Shown piece by piece: positions 50,954-59,183 of a DNA stretch of 64,000 bases. Both the position numbers and the translations under genes were made by a program. Location of the stretch: positions 542,498-606,497 of the forward strand of contig NZ_BONX01000023.1 in NCBI RefSeq assembly GCF_016862935.1, written 5' to 3'. The notes beneath the pieces were generated by a model. It ran no database searches. It saw nothing but the letters and a program-made list of their open reading frames with translations, and was not told the DNA's origin. Source of the DNA: Plantactinospora mayteni (GTDB lineage Bacteria; Actinomycetota; Actinomycetes; Mycobacteriales; Micromonosporaceae). The first letter of the stretch is position 1. Each line of letters begins with the position of its first letter.

Positions 50954-51502
50954 TCAAGGCTCGCACGGTTGGCTTGCCGGGTCACCCACCGGCGGCCGCG
51001 CCGTTCGCTCCCGTGCGAGATCGCGGGCCAAGTGCGAGCGCCGTAGGCCGACCGCTCGGAACCGGCGTACGTCGTTGAGTGTGTCGTGCATGAGCTGCAC
51101 GTAGAAGTAGTTGATGTGTTCGAGACAAGCGAACAGGGCAAAGGCGAGTCCGGGCCAGGAGTCGCGCCCGGGATCGGTGGCTGCTGCGTATCCGATCAGC
51201 ACGACGCCGGTAGCCAAGATCAGTGGGTTGACGGCACGCGCCACGCGAAACGCGGGCTCACCGGGAAGTCGCCGCCGACGATGGCGCATCTGGCGCAGTT
51301 TGGCCGCCCAATAGGCGGCGCCCTCGATCAGCAGGGTAGCGAACAGGCCAAAGCCGATCAGGTTGGGCACCGTAACGGGCAGGCCGACGAGGCCGAACCA
51401 CGCCACGCCCTGCAACGGGATGTTGACCAGCTCCATTGCGGCGAGTGAACGCAGCCGCCGACGAAGGACTGAGGGCATAGCGTCGCTGGCAACTATCCGC
51501 AT
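50954..51502 (-). CDS. Hypothetical membrane protein
   Basis: About 182 residues from ATG 51502 (a GTG at 51520 is an alternative). Hydrophobic segments at about 24-45, 50-70, 100-120 and 126-146 (for example PLILATGVVLIGYAAATDPG and WPGLAFALFACLEHINYFYVQL) suggest four membrane helices, with a basic tail RRSHLARDLARERTARPP. The family is not recognised. It lies between the transposase remnant and the two-component system. Confidence 0.6.
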   Translation of the reverse strand: MRIVASDAMPSVLRRRLRSLAAMELVNIPLQGVAWFGLVGLPVTVPNLIGFGLFATLLIEGAAYWAAKLRQMRHRRRRLPGEPAFRVARAVNPLILATGVVLIGYAAATDPGRDSWPGLAFALFACLEHINYFYVQLMHDTLNDVRRFRAVGLRRSHLARDLARERTARPPVGDPASQPCEP

Positions 51503-51591
51503 GTCACCATTGTGGATCACGGATGCACTCGGATCGCAGGGTACTTAGCGTCCCACGGAAGGTAGCGCAGGCAGTTAGCTTGTGCGGCAAC

Positions 51592-52260
51592 CTATAGACC
51601 TGCCGCCTGCACGATCAGGGCGAGTTGGACCCGGTTGGTGCACGCGGTCTTGCCGAGGATGGTGCTGATGTAGCCCTTCACGGTCGGGACGGTGAGGGTG
51701 AGGTCGGTCGCGATCTCGGCGTTCGACTTGCCGTCGGCGACCGCCGTGGCGACCTGGATCTCGCGGGCGCTGAGGTGTTGGAGGCGTTCTCGTGCGGCCA
51801 GTCTGTCGGTGTCGTGGCTGGTGCTGTTGGCGACCATGGTGATGAGCCGTCGGGCGATCTCCGGCGACAGCATGCTGTCGCCCTGGCGTGCCGACCGTAT
51901 GGCGCGGACGATGTCCTCCGGTGGAGCGTGTTTGAGGAGGAAGCCGACGGCTCCGGCCCGGAGTGCTCTGACCACCAGTTCGTGCTCGTCGAACGTGGTC
52001 AGGACGATCACCGCGGGGCCCTCTCCACGGTCTCGTAGTCGCTGCGTCGCGGTGATCCCGTCGACCTTCTTCATCCGCAGGTCCATCAGGACGACATCGG
52101 GGTGGTGTGCGTCGACAACGGCCGGCACGTCGCCGCCGTCCGATGCCTCCGCGACCACGTGGATTCCCTGGACTCCGTCGAGCATGGCTCGTAGACCCAT
52201 CCGTACCAGCGCGTCGTCGTCGACGAGGACGACGCGGATCGTCTCGGTCAGCTCCCCCAC
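51592..52260 (-). CDS. LuxR/NarL-type response regulator
   Basis: A 222-residue regulator. The receiver (about 8-122) begins IRVVLVDDDALVRMGLRAML and has the phosphoacceptor Asp in DVVLMDLRMKKVDG. The C-terminal HTH (about 158-218) is LSAREIQVATAVADGKSNAEIATDLTLTVPTVKGYISTILGK. GTG 52260 overlaps the end of the kinase gene by 13 bases, so kinase and regulator are coupled. It probably controls the divergent exporter genes. Confidence 0.93.
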   Translation of the reverse strand: MGELTETIRVVLVDDDALVRMGLRAMLDGVQGIHVVAEASDGGDVPAVVDAHHPDVVLMDLRMKKVDGITATQRLRDRGEGPAVIVLTTFDEHELVVRALRAGAVGFLLKHAPPEDIVRAIRSARQGDSMLSPEIARRLITMVANSTSHDTDRLAARERLQHLSAREIQVATAVADGKSNAEIATDLTLTVPTVKGYISTILGKTACTNRVQLALIVQAAGL

Positions 52261-53489
52261 GGGAGCCTCGCGGTGACGACGAACTGGTGTGCGACCTTTC
52301 CGGAGCTGAAGGTGCCGCCCAGGAGCGAGACCCGCTCGTTGAGCCCGCTCAGCCCGGTCCCGGTGCCGGGGATGACCGACACCGGGGCTGGTCGTGGGTC
52401 GAGGAACGTGCTGACCGTCACTGCGAGTTCCCCCGCTTCGTGGGATCGGACCACGATCCGAACCGGCGATCTGGGTGCGTGTTTGCGGGCGTTGGTCAGG
52501 CCTTCCTGGACGATCCGGTACGCGGTCGCCGCGGCGGCGGCGTTCCTCGGCGTGCCGGTGGCGTTGTCGATGTTCTGGTCCACGTTCACCTCGGTGCCGC
52601 TGCGCCGGGACTCGTCGATGAGGGCGGACAGGTCGTCCAGCCCGACGCGGGGTTCGAGCAGGCTTCCGTCGCTGGTCGGGCCGTCGCGGAGGATTCCGAT
52701 CACGTCCTGGAGGTCACCCAGCGCGTCGTGGCTGGTCTGCCTGATGATGGCGGCCATGCTGCGGATCTGGTCCGCCGGCAGGTCGGAGCGGAACTGGAGC
52801 GCACCGGCGTGGACGCTCAGCAGGGACAGCCGGTGCGCGAGCGCGTCGTGCATCTCCCGGGCTATCCGGCGACGTTCCTGGTCGCGGACGGTGGCCGCGA
52901 GGAGTTCCTGGCCCGCCTCGAGATCGTGTGCACGGTCGAGGACCGCCCGGAGGTAGTTGCGCTGGGCGCGGACCATCAGACCCCAGCCGACCACGCCGAG
53001 GTTCATCAGACTGCCCATGAGGATCTGGGTGCGGTAGCTGAAACCAGCAGGCTCGGGATACATCAACGGGAAGCAGAACGTCGCGATCAGCTCCGCGGCG
53101 GTCAGCGCGGTGATCGCCGGAGTACGAACCCGGATCGCCGCGGTGAAGAGGGCGACCAGGGAGGCTCCCGCAGCGGACGCGGAGACGGCGGACGCGGCGA
53201 CGGCGAACGCCGCGACCGTGGTGGGGAATCGTCTGCGGACGGCCAGCGATCCGCACGCGGCCGTACCGAGCCCGACATCGAGGATCAGAGCGGTGCGGCT
53301 GTGCATGTCGATGGTCGGGATCAGGATGAACAGGCCGAACCCGACCGCGACGACGACGAGAACGACGTCGACCAGGGTCTGCCGGCCGACCATCCCGGTA
53401 CGCCCCCCGGAGCCGGGGGCGGAGGAGTAGGTGAGCGCATGCCAACGGCGGCGCGGCGGCGTCGGGTGCCTGGCTACGGGATCTGTCAT
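52248..53489 (-). CDS. Two-component sensor histidine kinase (HisKA_3)
   Basis: About 413 residues from ATG 53489. Membrane helices occupy about 40-165; the phosphoacceptor His lies in RRRIAREMHDALAHRLSLLSVHAG (about 222), and the ATPase part shows GLTNARKHAP and GTGTGLSGLNERVSLLGG. There is no large external sensing domain, as in intramembrane-sensing kinases that respond to cell-envelope stress or antibiotics. The neighbouring divergent MacB-type exporter supports such a role. The frame extends to 54287 only as a shadow of the exporter ATPase. Confidence 0.92.
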   Translation of the reverse strand: MTDPVARHPTPPRRRWHALTYSSAPGSGGRTGMVGRQTLVDVVLVVVAVGFGLFILIPTIDMHSRTALILDVGLGTAACGSLAVRRRFPTTVAAFAVAASAVSASAAGASLVALFTAAIRVRTPAITALTAAELIATFCFPLMYPEPAGFSYRTQILMGSLMNLGVVGWGLMVRAQRNYLRAVLDRAHDLEAGQELLAATVRDQERRRIAREMHDALAHRLSLLSVHAGALQFRSDLPADQIRSMAAIIRQTSHDALGDLQDVIGILRDGPTSDGSLLEPRVGLDDLSALIDESRRSGTEVNVDQNIDNATGTPRNAAAAATAYRIVQEGLTNARKHAPRSPVRIVVRSHEAGELAVTVSTFLDPRPAPVSVIPGTGTGLSGLNERVSLLGGTFSSGKVAHQFVVTARLPWGS

Positions 53490-53645
53490 GTCAATGCACC
53501 CTAACCGGCTGGGAGTGCTCCTCCTTACCGCCTTTGGTCGGGTGGGTGTCCCCTTCTCCGGTCGGGCAGGTTCGCCCTGCCTGGGGTGGTGTTGCGATCG
53601 GCCCCGCACGCCGAGGCTTGGGTGAACGCCGCGCAGACCGATCGG

Positions 53646-54434
53646 ATGGACATCTTGACCAGCTCGGATCTCACCCGTCATGCCATGCAGGATCCCTTGC
53701 GGGTCGTGGGGCTTACCAAGACCTACGGACCCCCGAGCAACAGGGTCACCGCTCTCGCCGGGGTAACGACCTCGTTCGCCGCCGGCACGTTCACCGCGAT
53801 CATGGGCCCCTCGGGCTCGGGCAAGACCACACTCCTGCAATGCGCCTCCGGACTCGACCGGCCCACCGGCGGAACGGTGCACGTCGACGGGCGCGAGTTC
53901 GTGCAGGGCGGCGAGGCTGCGGCCACCCGCTTCCGGCGTACCCGGATCGGGTTCGTCTTCCAGCAGTACAACCTCCTGCCGACCCTCACCGCGTTGCAGA
54001 ACGTCACCCTGCCGATGAGGCTCGCCGGACGGAAGGTCAACCGCAGGCAGTGTATGGACCTGCTCGAACAGGTCGGACTCGCCGGCTTCGTCGACCGCCG
54101 GCCCACCGAACTCTCCGGCGGCCAGCAGCAACGCGTCGCGATCGCCAGGGCGCTGGCGTCCAGGCCGTCGATCGTGTTCGCCGACGAGCCCACCGGTGCG
54201 CTCGACGGTACCAGCGCGGCCGAGGTGCTGTCCCTGCTCCGGCGCGCCGTCGACACCTACGGCCAGACGATGGTGATGGTGACCCACGATCCCATCGCCG
54301 CCGCCTTCGCCGATTCGGTCGTCTTCCTCGCCGACGGGCGGATCGTCGGCACGATGAAGAATCCCAGCGCGGCTGCGGTGTCCGAGCAGATGCTGCGGCT
54401 CGATCTCGCCCGTCGAAATGACGGACCGCGATGA
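53646..54434 (+). CDS. MacB/LolD-type ABC transporter ATP-binding protein
   Basis: A 262-residue ATPase (or 249 from ATG 53685). Walker A is GPSGSGKTT, the Q-loop FVFQQYNLLPTL, signature LSGGQQQRVAIARAL, Walker B SIVFADEPTGALD, and H-loop MVTHD. Neither start has a clear ribosome-binding site, so translation may be leaderless. Its stop overlaps the permease ATG. It is divergent from the two-component system, a common arrangement for inducible peptide-antibiotic exporters. Confidence 0.92.
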   Translation: MDILTSSDLTRHAMQDPLRVVGLTKTYGPPSNRVTALAGVTTSFAAGTFTAIMGPSGSGKTTLLQCASGLDRPTGGTVHVDGREFVQGGEAAATRFRRTRIGFVFQQYNLLPTLTALQNVTLPMRLAGRKVNRRQCMDLLEQVGLAGFVDRRPTELSGGQQQRVAIARALASRPSIVFADEPTGALDGTSAAEVLSLLRRAVDTYGQTMVMVTHDPIAAAFADSVVFLADGRIVGTMKNPSAAAVSEQMLRLDLARRNDGPR

Positions 54435-55804
54435 CCCTGCTCGGACTCGCCTTCAACTCGTTGCGGTTCCGCCGGGGCAGCTTCACCGCGACGTTCGTCA
54501 ACGTATTCCTCGGCGCGGTCGTGTTGATGTCCTTCGCCTCGCTCTTCGACACCGCCGGCGGAGTCGGCGTGTCCCCGGCCGACGCGTCGTCGCTGACGAC
54601 GATCGCCGGCGCCGTCGGCGGATGGGGTCTCGTCATCGTGGGCTTCGGCGTCGCCTCGACGATGAACCTGTCGGTCCGGCAACGCCAAGCCGAACTCGCG
54701 CTGCTCAAGGCCACCGGTGCCACCCCGTCGCAGATCGGGCGGATGATCATCGGTGAGGGGGTGACCGTCTCGATCCTGGCCGCACTCCTGGGCATCGTCC
54801 CCGCCTGGCTGATCGGACGGGCGGTGCTCGGTGCGCTGACCTCCACCGACCAGGTCGCCGACGACGTCGCCTACCGCTTCGGGCCGCTCGCCCTGATCGC
54901 GGGACTGTCGATGACGTTGCTCGCCACGGTCGGCGCGACCGCGATCACCGCCCGCCAGGCGGGGCGGGTCAGCGCCCGGGAAGCGTTGAGCCAGGCCGCC
55001 ACCGACGGTCGATCGATCGGGAGGGGCCGGATCATCGCCGGCAGTCTTCTGCTCGTCGTCGGCATCGCGTGCTCCCTGACGACCGCCACGGTACTCAAGA
55101 ACGAAGGCTTCACCACGCTGAGCATCGCCGGCCAGGCATGCATCGCCGCCGCGATCGGTCTGGCGCTCCTGTCGCCCCTGGCACTGCGCGGGCTGATCCG
55201 GCCCGTCGACCTCGCGACCCGGCCGTTCACCGGGGCGGCGGGATATCTGGCGACGACGACCATCCGCGAACGCACCAGACAGACGGCGGCCATCACCATG
55301 CCGGTGATCATCCTGACCGGCCTGGCCGCCGGAACCATCTACATCCAGAAGATCCAGAACGCGGCCAACGCCGCTGACGGCATCACCGTCAGTGCCGACG
55401 ACAAGGGGGTCCAGACGCTCAACTTCATCATCGTCGGCATGATCGCGCTGTTCGCCGCCATAGTGTTGATCAACAACTGTGTCGCGAGCCTGCTGGCGCG
55501 ACGGCAGGAGTTCGGCGTGGCCCGCAAACTCGGCGCGACCCCGGGACAGATCCTGCGCGCCGTGACGTTCGAGACGATGTTCGCCGCCGCGTCCGGGCTC
55601 GCGCTGGGCAGCATCTCCGCCGCGATCGGCATCGCGGGTTTCCGCTACGGGCGCACCGGCTCGGTGGGTCCCGCCATCGACGCCGTCCCGTTCCTCGCGA
55701 TCATCCTCACCGTAGCCATCCTGACGATCACCGCGAGCCTGTCGGCCGCGCACAGGTCCCTGGCCGTCCCCATGATCCAGGCGGCCGGGACGACGCGCGT
55801 CTGA
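54431..55804 (+). CDS. FtsX-like ABC transporter permease
   Basis: A 457-residue membrane protein. Helices lie at about 18-38, 52-75, 100-128 and 150-178 in the first FtsX block and at about 250-275, 335-360 and 385-450 in the second. The FtsX coupling regions read RQRQAELALLKATGATPSQIGRM and ARRQEFGVARKLGATPGQILRAV. The periplasmic loop is short compared with MacB, more like antibiotic-resistance exporters of Gram-positive bacteria. It forms an ABC complex with the preceding ATPase. Confidence 0.92.
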   Translation: MTLLGLAFNSLRFRRGSFTATFVNVFLGAVVLMSFASLFDTAGGVGVSPADASSLTTIAGAVGGWGLVIVGFGVASTMNLSVRQRQAELALLKATGATPSQIGRMIIGEGVTVSILAALLGIVPAWLIGRAVLGALTSTDQVADDVAYRFGPLALIAGLSMTLLATVGATAITARQAGRVSAREALSQAATDGRSIGRGRIIAGSLLLVVGIACSLTTATVLKNEGFTTLSIAGQACIAAAIGLALLSPLALRGLIRPVDLATRPFTGAAGYLATTTIRERTRQTAAITMPVIILTGLAAGTIYIQKIQNAANAADGITVSADDKGVQTLNFIIVGMIALFAAIVLINNCVASLLARRQEFGVARKLGATPGQILRAVTFETMFAAASGLALGSISAAIGIAGFRYGRTGSVGPAIDAVPFLAIILTVAILTITASLSAAHRSLAVPMIQAAGTTRV

Positions 55805-55975
55805 CCGCCGACCCGATCGCCGGCGGACATGGCCAAGGTGGCGAACCGCAGGTTGCCCGCCCCGGCTGGCCAAGCCCCAGCCAGGGTCCGACAGGAGAGG
55901 CCCGCGACGACGGGCCGGCGATCGGCATTCACCGCTTCGATGTCGACCCACACAACCAGGACAGGGAGTCCGGAG

Positions 55976-57517
55976 ATGACCAGTTACAGCCGACGGCACG
56001 TGCTGCGTTCGGTGGCGGCGGTCGCGGGAGGTGTCGCCGCCGCCGGGTACGGCGGACTGCCGCTGGCCGGAGGAACCGGCGAGATGGCTCTGGCCGCCGC
56101 CTCGGGCGGCCGGCGCGGCACCTACCCGTTCCTCGAGGGCGCGTTCGCCCCGGTCCGGAAGGAGGTGACGGCGTTCGACCTACCCGTCACCGGCCGAGTT
56201 CCCCAGGAGCTGAACGGGCGCTATCTGCGGATCGGCCCCAACGTGCTCGGGTTGGAGGATCCGCGTGCACATTCCTGGATGCGCGGTGAGGGAATGGTGC
56301 ACGGCGTCCGGCTCCGGGACGGGCGGGCCGAGTGGTACCGCAACCGCTGGGTCCGGTCGGCTGCGGTGGCCGAGAAACTGGGCGAGTCGTACCCCGGCCC
56401 GGTGCCGGACGGGGACTACGCCTGCAACACCCACGTGATCGCGCACAACGGCCGGATCCTGACGCTCCTGGAGAGCGGGCCGCTGCCGTACGAGATCGAC
56501 GGCGACCTGAACACCGTCGGCCCGTACGACTTCGGCGGAACGTTGGACGGCGCCTTCACCGCGCACACCAAGCTCGACGCCGAGGCCGGCGAACTGCACG
56601 CCGTCACGTACAGCCCGATCTGGGACCACGTCCGCCATCTCGTCGTGGACCAGACGGGCCGGGTCACCCGGACCACGCGGATCCCGTTGGCCGGCGCCCC
56701 GATGATGCACGACTTCGCGCTCACCAAGCGGTACGTCGTCCTCTTCGACGTCCCGGTCACCTTCGACCCGGAGGCGGCAGCGGCGGGACATCCGGTGCCG
56801 TACATCTGGAACGACCAGCACCCCGCCCGGGTCGGAGTGCTGCCCCGAGCGGGCGGCGCGGCCCGCTGGTTCGAGGTGCCACGAATCGTGTACTCGCACA
56901 CCCTCAACGCCTACGACGACGGGGCGTCGGTGGTGGTCGACCTCACCACCTTCCCGGCGCCGTTCTACCCGGCCGGTCGGGGCACCGGCGGTCCGGGGTC
57001 CGCCGGCACCCCCTCACTGGACCGCTGGACGATCGACCTGGCCCGTGGCCGGGTCCGCACGAGCAGGCTGGACGACCGCCCGCAGGAGTACCCCCGGGTG
57101 AACGAGGCGCTGGTGTCCCGGCGACACCGGTACGGCTACTCGGCGGCGGCGGCCGAGATGTTCCAGGCGTATCAGACCGTCGACGGCGTCCCACCGGACC
57201 GGACGTTCACCAACGCACTGATCAAGCACGACCTGATCCGCGGCACGTCGGAGGTACACCGCTTCCCCCGGCACGCCGCGGCCAGCGAGGCCGTCTTCGT
57301 CCCGGCCACGGACCCCGGCCACCGCCCGGCGGCGTCCGACCGCCCGGCGGCCGAGGACGACGGTTACGCGATCGCCTACGTGCACAACCCGGACCGCAAC
57401 GCCTCCGACCTGGTGATCCTGGCCGCGCAGGACTTCACCGGCCGGCCGGTCGCCCGAGTCCACCTGCCGGCACGGGTGCCGCTCGGCTTCCACGGCAGTT
57501 GGGTACCCGACGCGTGA
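55976..57517 (+). CDS. Carotenoid/stilbene cleavage oxygenase with Tat-type signal
   Basis: A 513-residue iron-dependent dioxygenase. YSRRHVLRSVAAVAGGVAAAGYGG is a twin-arginine signal, unusual for the family. The propeller follows: LNGRYLRIGPNVLG, FTAHTKLDAEAGELHAVTY (first His region), PMMHDFALTKRYVVLFDVPVTF (second), IVYSHTLNAYDDG (third) and PLGFHGSWVP at the end (fourth). All four expected iron-ligand His positions are present. It starts after an AGGGAG site. The substrate could be an apocarotenoid or a lignin-derived stilbene; export would fit the latter. Confidence 0.9.
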   Translation: MTSYSRRHVLRSVAAVAGGVAAAGYGGLPLAGGTGEMALAAASGGRRGTYPFLEGAFAPVRKEVTAFDLPVTGRVPQELNGRYLRIGPNVLGLEDPRAHSWMRGEGMVHGVRLRDGRAEWYRNRWVRSAAVAEKLGESYPGPVPDGDYACNTHVIAHNGRILTLLESGPLPYEIDGDLNTVGPYDFGGTLDGAFTAHTKLDAEAGELHAVTYSPIWDHVRHLVVDQTGRVTRTTRIPLAGAPMMHDFALTKRYVVLFDVPVTFDPEAAAAGHPVPYIWNDQHPARVGVLPRAGGAARWFEVPRIVYSHTLNAYDDGASVVVDLTTFPAPFYPAGRGTGGPGSAGTPSLDRWTIDLARGRVRTSRLDDRPQEYPRVNEALVSRRHRYGYSAAAAEMFQAYQTVDGVPPDRTFTNALIKHDLIRGTSEVHRFPRHAAASEAVFVPATDPGHRPAASDRPAAEDDGYAIAYVHNPDRNASDLVILAAQDFTGRPVARVHLPARVPLGFHGSWVPDA

Positions 57518-57581
57518 CGGTGTGCGGCCGACGCCGACCGCCCCGTGTCGCGCTCTCCCCTACCGCTCCATCCCAACAACG

Positions 57582-58109
57582 ATGAAGGAGCTGACCGCCA
57601 AGCACTGTGTCGAGGGCTACCGGGACCAGGCGATGGCCGTACGGGTCAAGAGCCTGCGGTACGGCAGCGGCGGAGGTGTGGTGGCCGTGATCGAGGCCGA
57701 GTCCGTGGTCCGCTCGATCCACGACATCGCGCTGGTACGGCTCTCCCGCTCGGCGAACGCCGAATACGTACCGCTGGCCAGCGCACACCCCAAGATCGGC
57801 ACCACCAACTACGTGTTCGGTTGGGGCCGGACCTGCCCGACCTGCCCGGCGTCGCCAACCCTGAAACGCGCGACGGTCACGGTCACGGGTACCAGCGCGT
57901 ACTCCAGCCTGGGTACGCAGATCCGGGTCTCGCCCGGCAACGGGTCACCCTGCATGGGTGACTCCGGCGGACCAATGTTCAAGCTCGTCGACGGCAAGCG
58001 GTACCAGGTCGGCGTGGTGCCCTGGGGCAGTAGTACCTGCACCGGCTCGTCCTACTTCGCCAGCGTCCCGATCAGTCGGGACTGGATCCGCGGCGTCACC
58101 GGGGTCTGA
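57582..58109 (+). pseudogene. N-terminally truncated trypsin-like serine protease
   Basis: From ATG 57582 the frame encodes MKELTAKHCVEG, HDIALVRLS and PCMGDSGGPMF, so His, Asp and Ser of the trypsin triad are all visible, with disulfide Cys in place. But the signal peptide, propeptide and first beta strands before TAKHC are missing; upstream in-frame sequence (RPTPTAPCRALPYRSIPTT) is not trypsin-like. The remaining 175 residues cannot be secreted or activated normally. It directly follows the carotenoid oxygenase gene, whose end may abut the deletion. Confidence 0.7.
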
Positions 58110-58120
58110 TCGGCGGCACC

Positions 58121-58151
58121 GGGCGGCGGGACAGGTCCTGTCCCGCCGCCC
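58121..58151. terminator. Perfect 15-bp hairpin after the protease remnant
   Basis: GGGCGGCGGGACAGG and CCTGTCCCGCCGCCC are exact complements with a single central base, starting 11 bp after the stop. It is a strong terminator candidate for the carotenoid oxygenase / protease transcript. Confidence 0.85.
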
Positions 58152-58527
58152 GACCGGCGTTACCGGCCGGCCGGGGAAGCGACAGAGCCGGCTGGGATGA
58201 GCGTCAACGCGGTCATCGCCACGCACGGGATGGCCAAGGGTGCCTCCACCAGCACTGGCCCGGACCACACCGTTCACCTGGTCGCGCCGCACCGTCGCTT
58301 TCCGCGAGGAGTGGGAGACCGCCATGACGGCGGCGTCCTCACTCCCGGTGTTGCGTGCCGCGCGGATCGTTCGCGCGGCGCCCCGACGATCACAAGACGC
58401 CGGCGACCCGGCCCCCTCTTGAATGCAGGTGTTGGACGTGGGCCATCGCTCGTGGCTGTCACAAAACGGTGTGGAGTGCCGTCTAGTGCGTGTGGCAGGA
58501 CCAGGGTTGAACAGGCGGGAGCCGGAC
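58152..58527. other. Intergenic region with no supported gene
   Basis: I see no protein-like frame in these 376 bases. The end (58511-58520, AGGCGGGAG) is the ribosome-binding site of the sigJ remnant. Confidence 0.4.
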
Positions 58528-59013
58528 ATGGGCCAGCACGGCGTAGGAACGACGGACACCGCCGGGCCGCCCGATACTCCCTGCCGCGTGGGCCCCGTGG
58601 ATTCGGCGACCGAGGTGTTCGTCGCCCATCGCAACCTGCTGCTCACTGTCACCTGCGAGCTGCTCTGCTCGGCCGCCGGCGCCGAGGACGACCTGCCCGA
58701 GACCGGGCTGCGATGGGTTGGTACCGGACGTCGTCGCCGTCAGCGACAGCGGCGATATCAAGCATGCCCTGCTTCGGCCCATCCGATCGGGGCGGGCAAG
58801 GTGGCCCGCTTGCTGGCCGCCGGCCGGTGGAAGCGCGACGCCGAACGATCAGTCGAGGTAGTGCAGATCAATGCTGGGCCGGGTCTGCTCGTCCGCGTCA
58901 ACGGGGAGATCGACGGCGTGGTGGCGGTGCGGGTCGAGAACGGCTACGGCGCCGGTGCCTACCATGTGCGCAATCCGGACGGGTGCCGCGTGTGGAGTGC
59001 GAGCCCGCCATAA
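58528..59013 (+). pseudogene. sigJ-type ECF sigma factor remnant
   Basis: The 5' part encodes a sigma region 2 sequence, SATEVFVAHRNLLLTVTCEL and LCSAAGAEDDLPETGLRWVG. From about 58725 another frame gives DVVAVSDSGDIKHALLRPI and then the first frame resumes with IGAGKVARLLAAGRWKRD and VVQINAGPGLLVRVNGEIDG, VVAVRVENGYGAGAYHVRNP, a SigJ C-terminal domain. Regions between (end of sigma 2, sigma 4) are missing, about 130 residues. It cannot be a working sigma factor. Confidence 0.75.
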
Positions 59014-59183
59014 GCCGCTGGTCCGCAACGACCCACGGATAGCTGGCGGCTCCGGCCTGGAGTCGCGGACGCGACTACCCGCCGGCCAGGCGGCCCGAAA
59101 TACACGAGGAAGAGGAGGCGAGCAAGCTGGTGCGCCAGTTCGAGTCCACTCGCGACCAACCACACCGACCGCGGTCGAGAATC

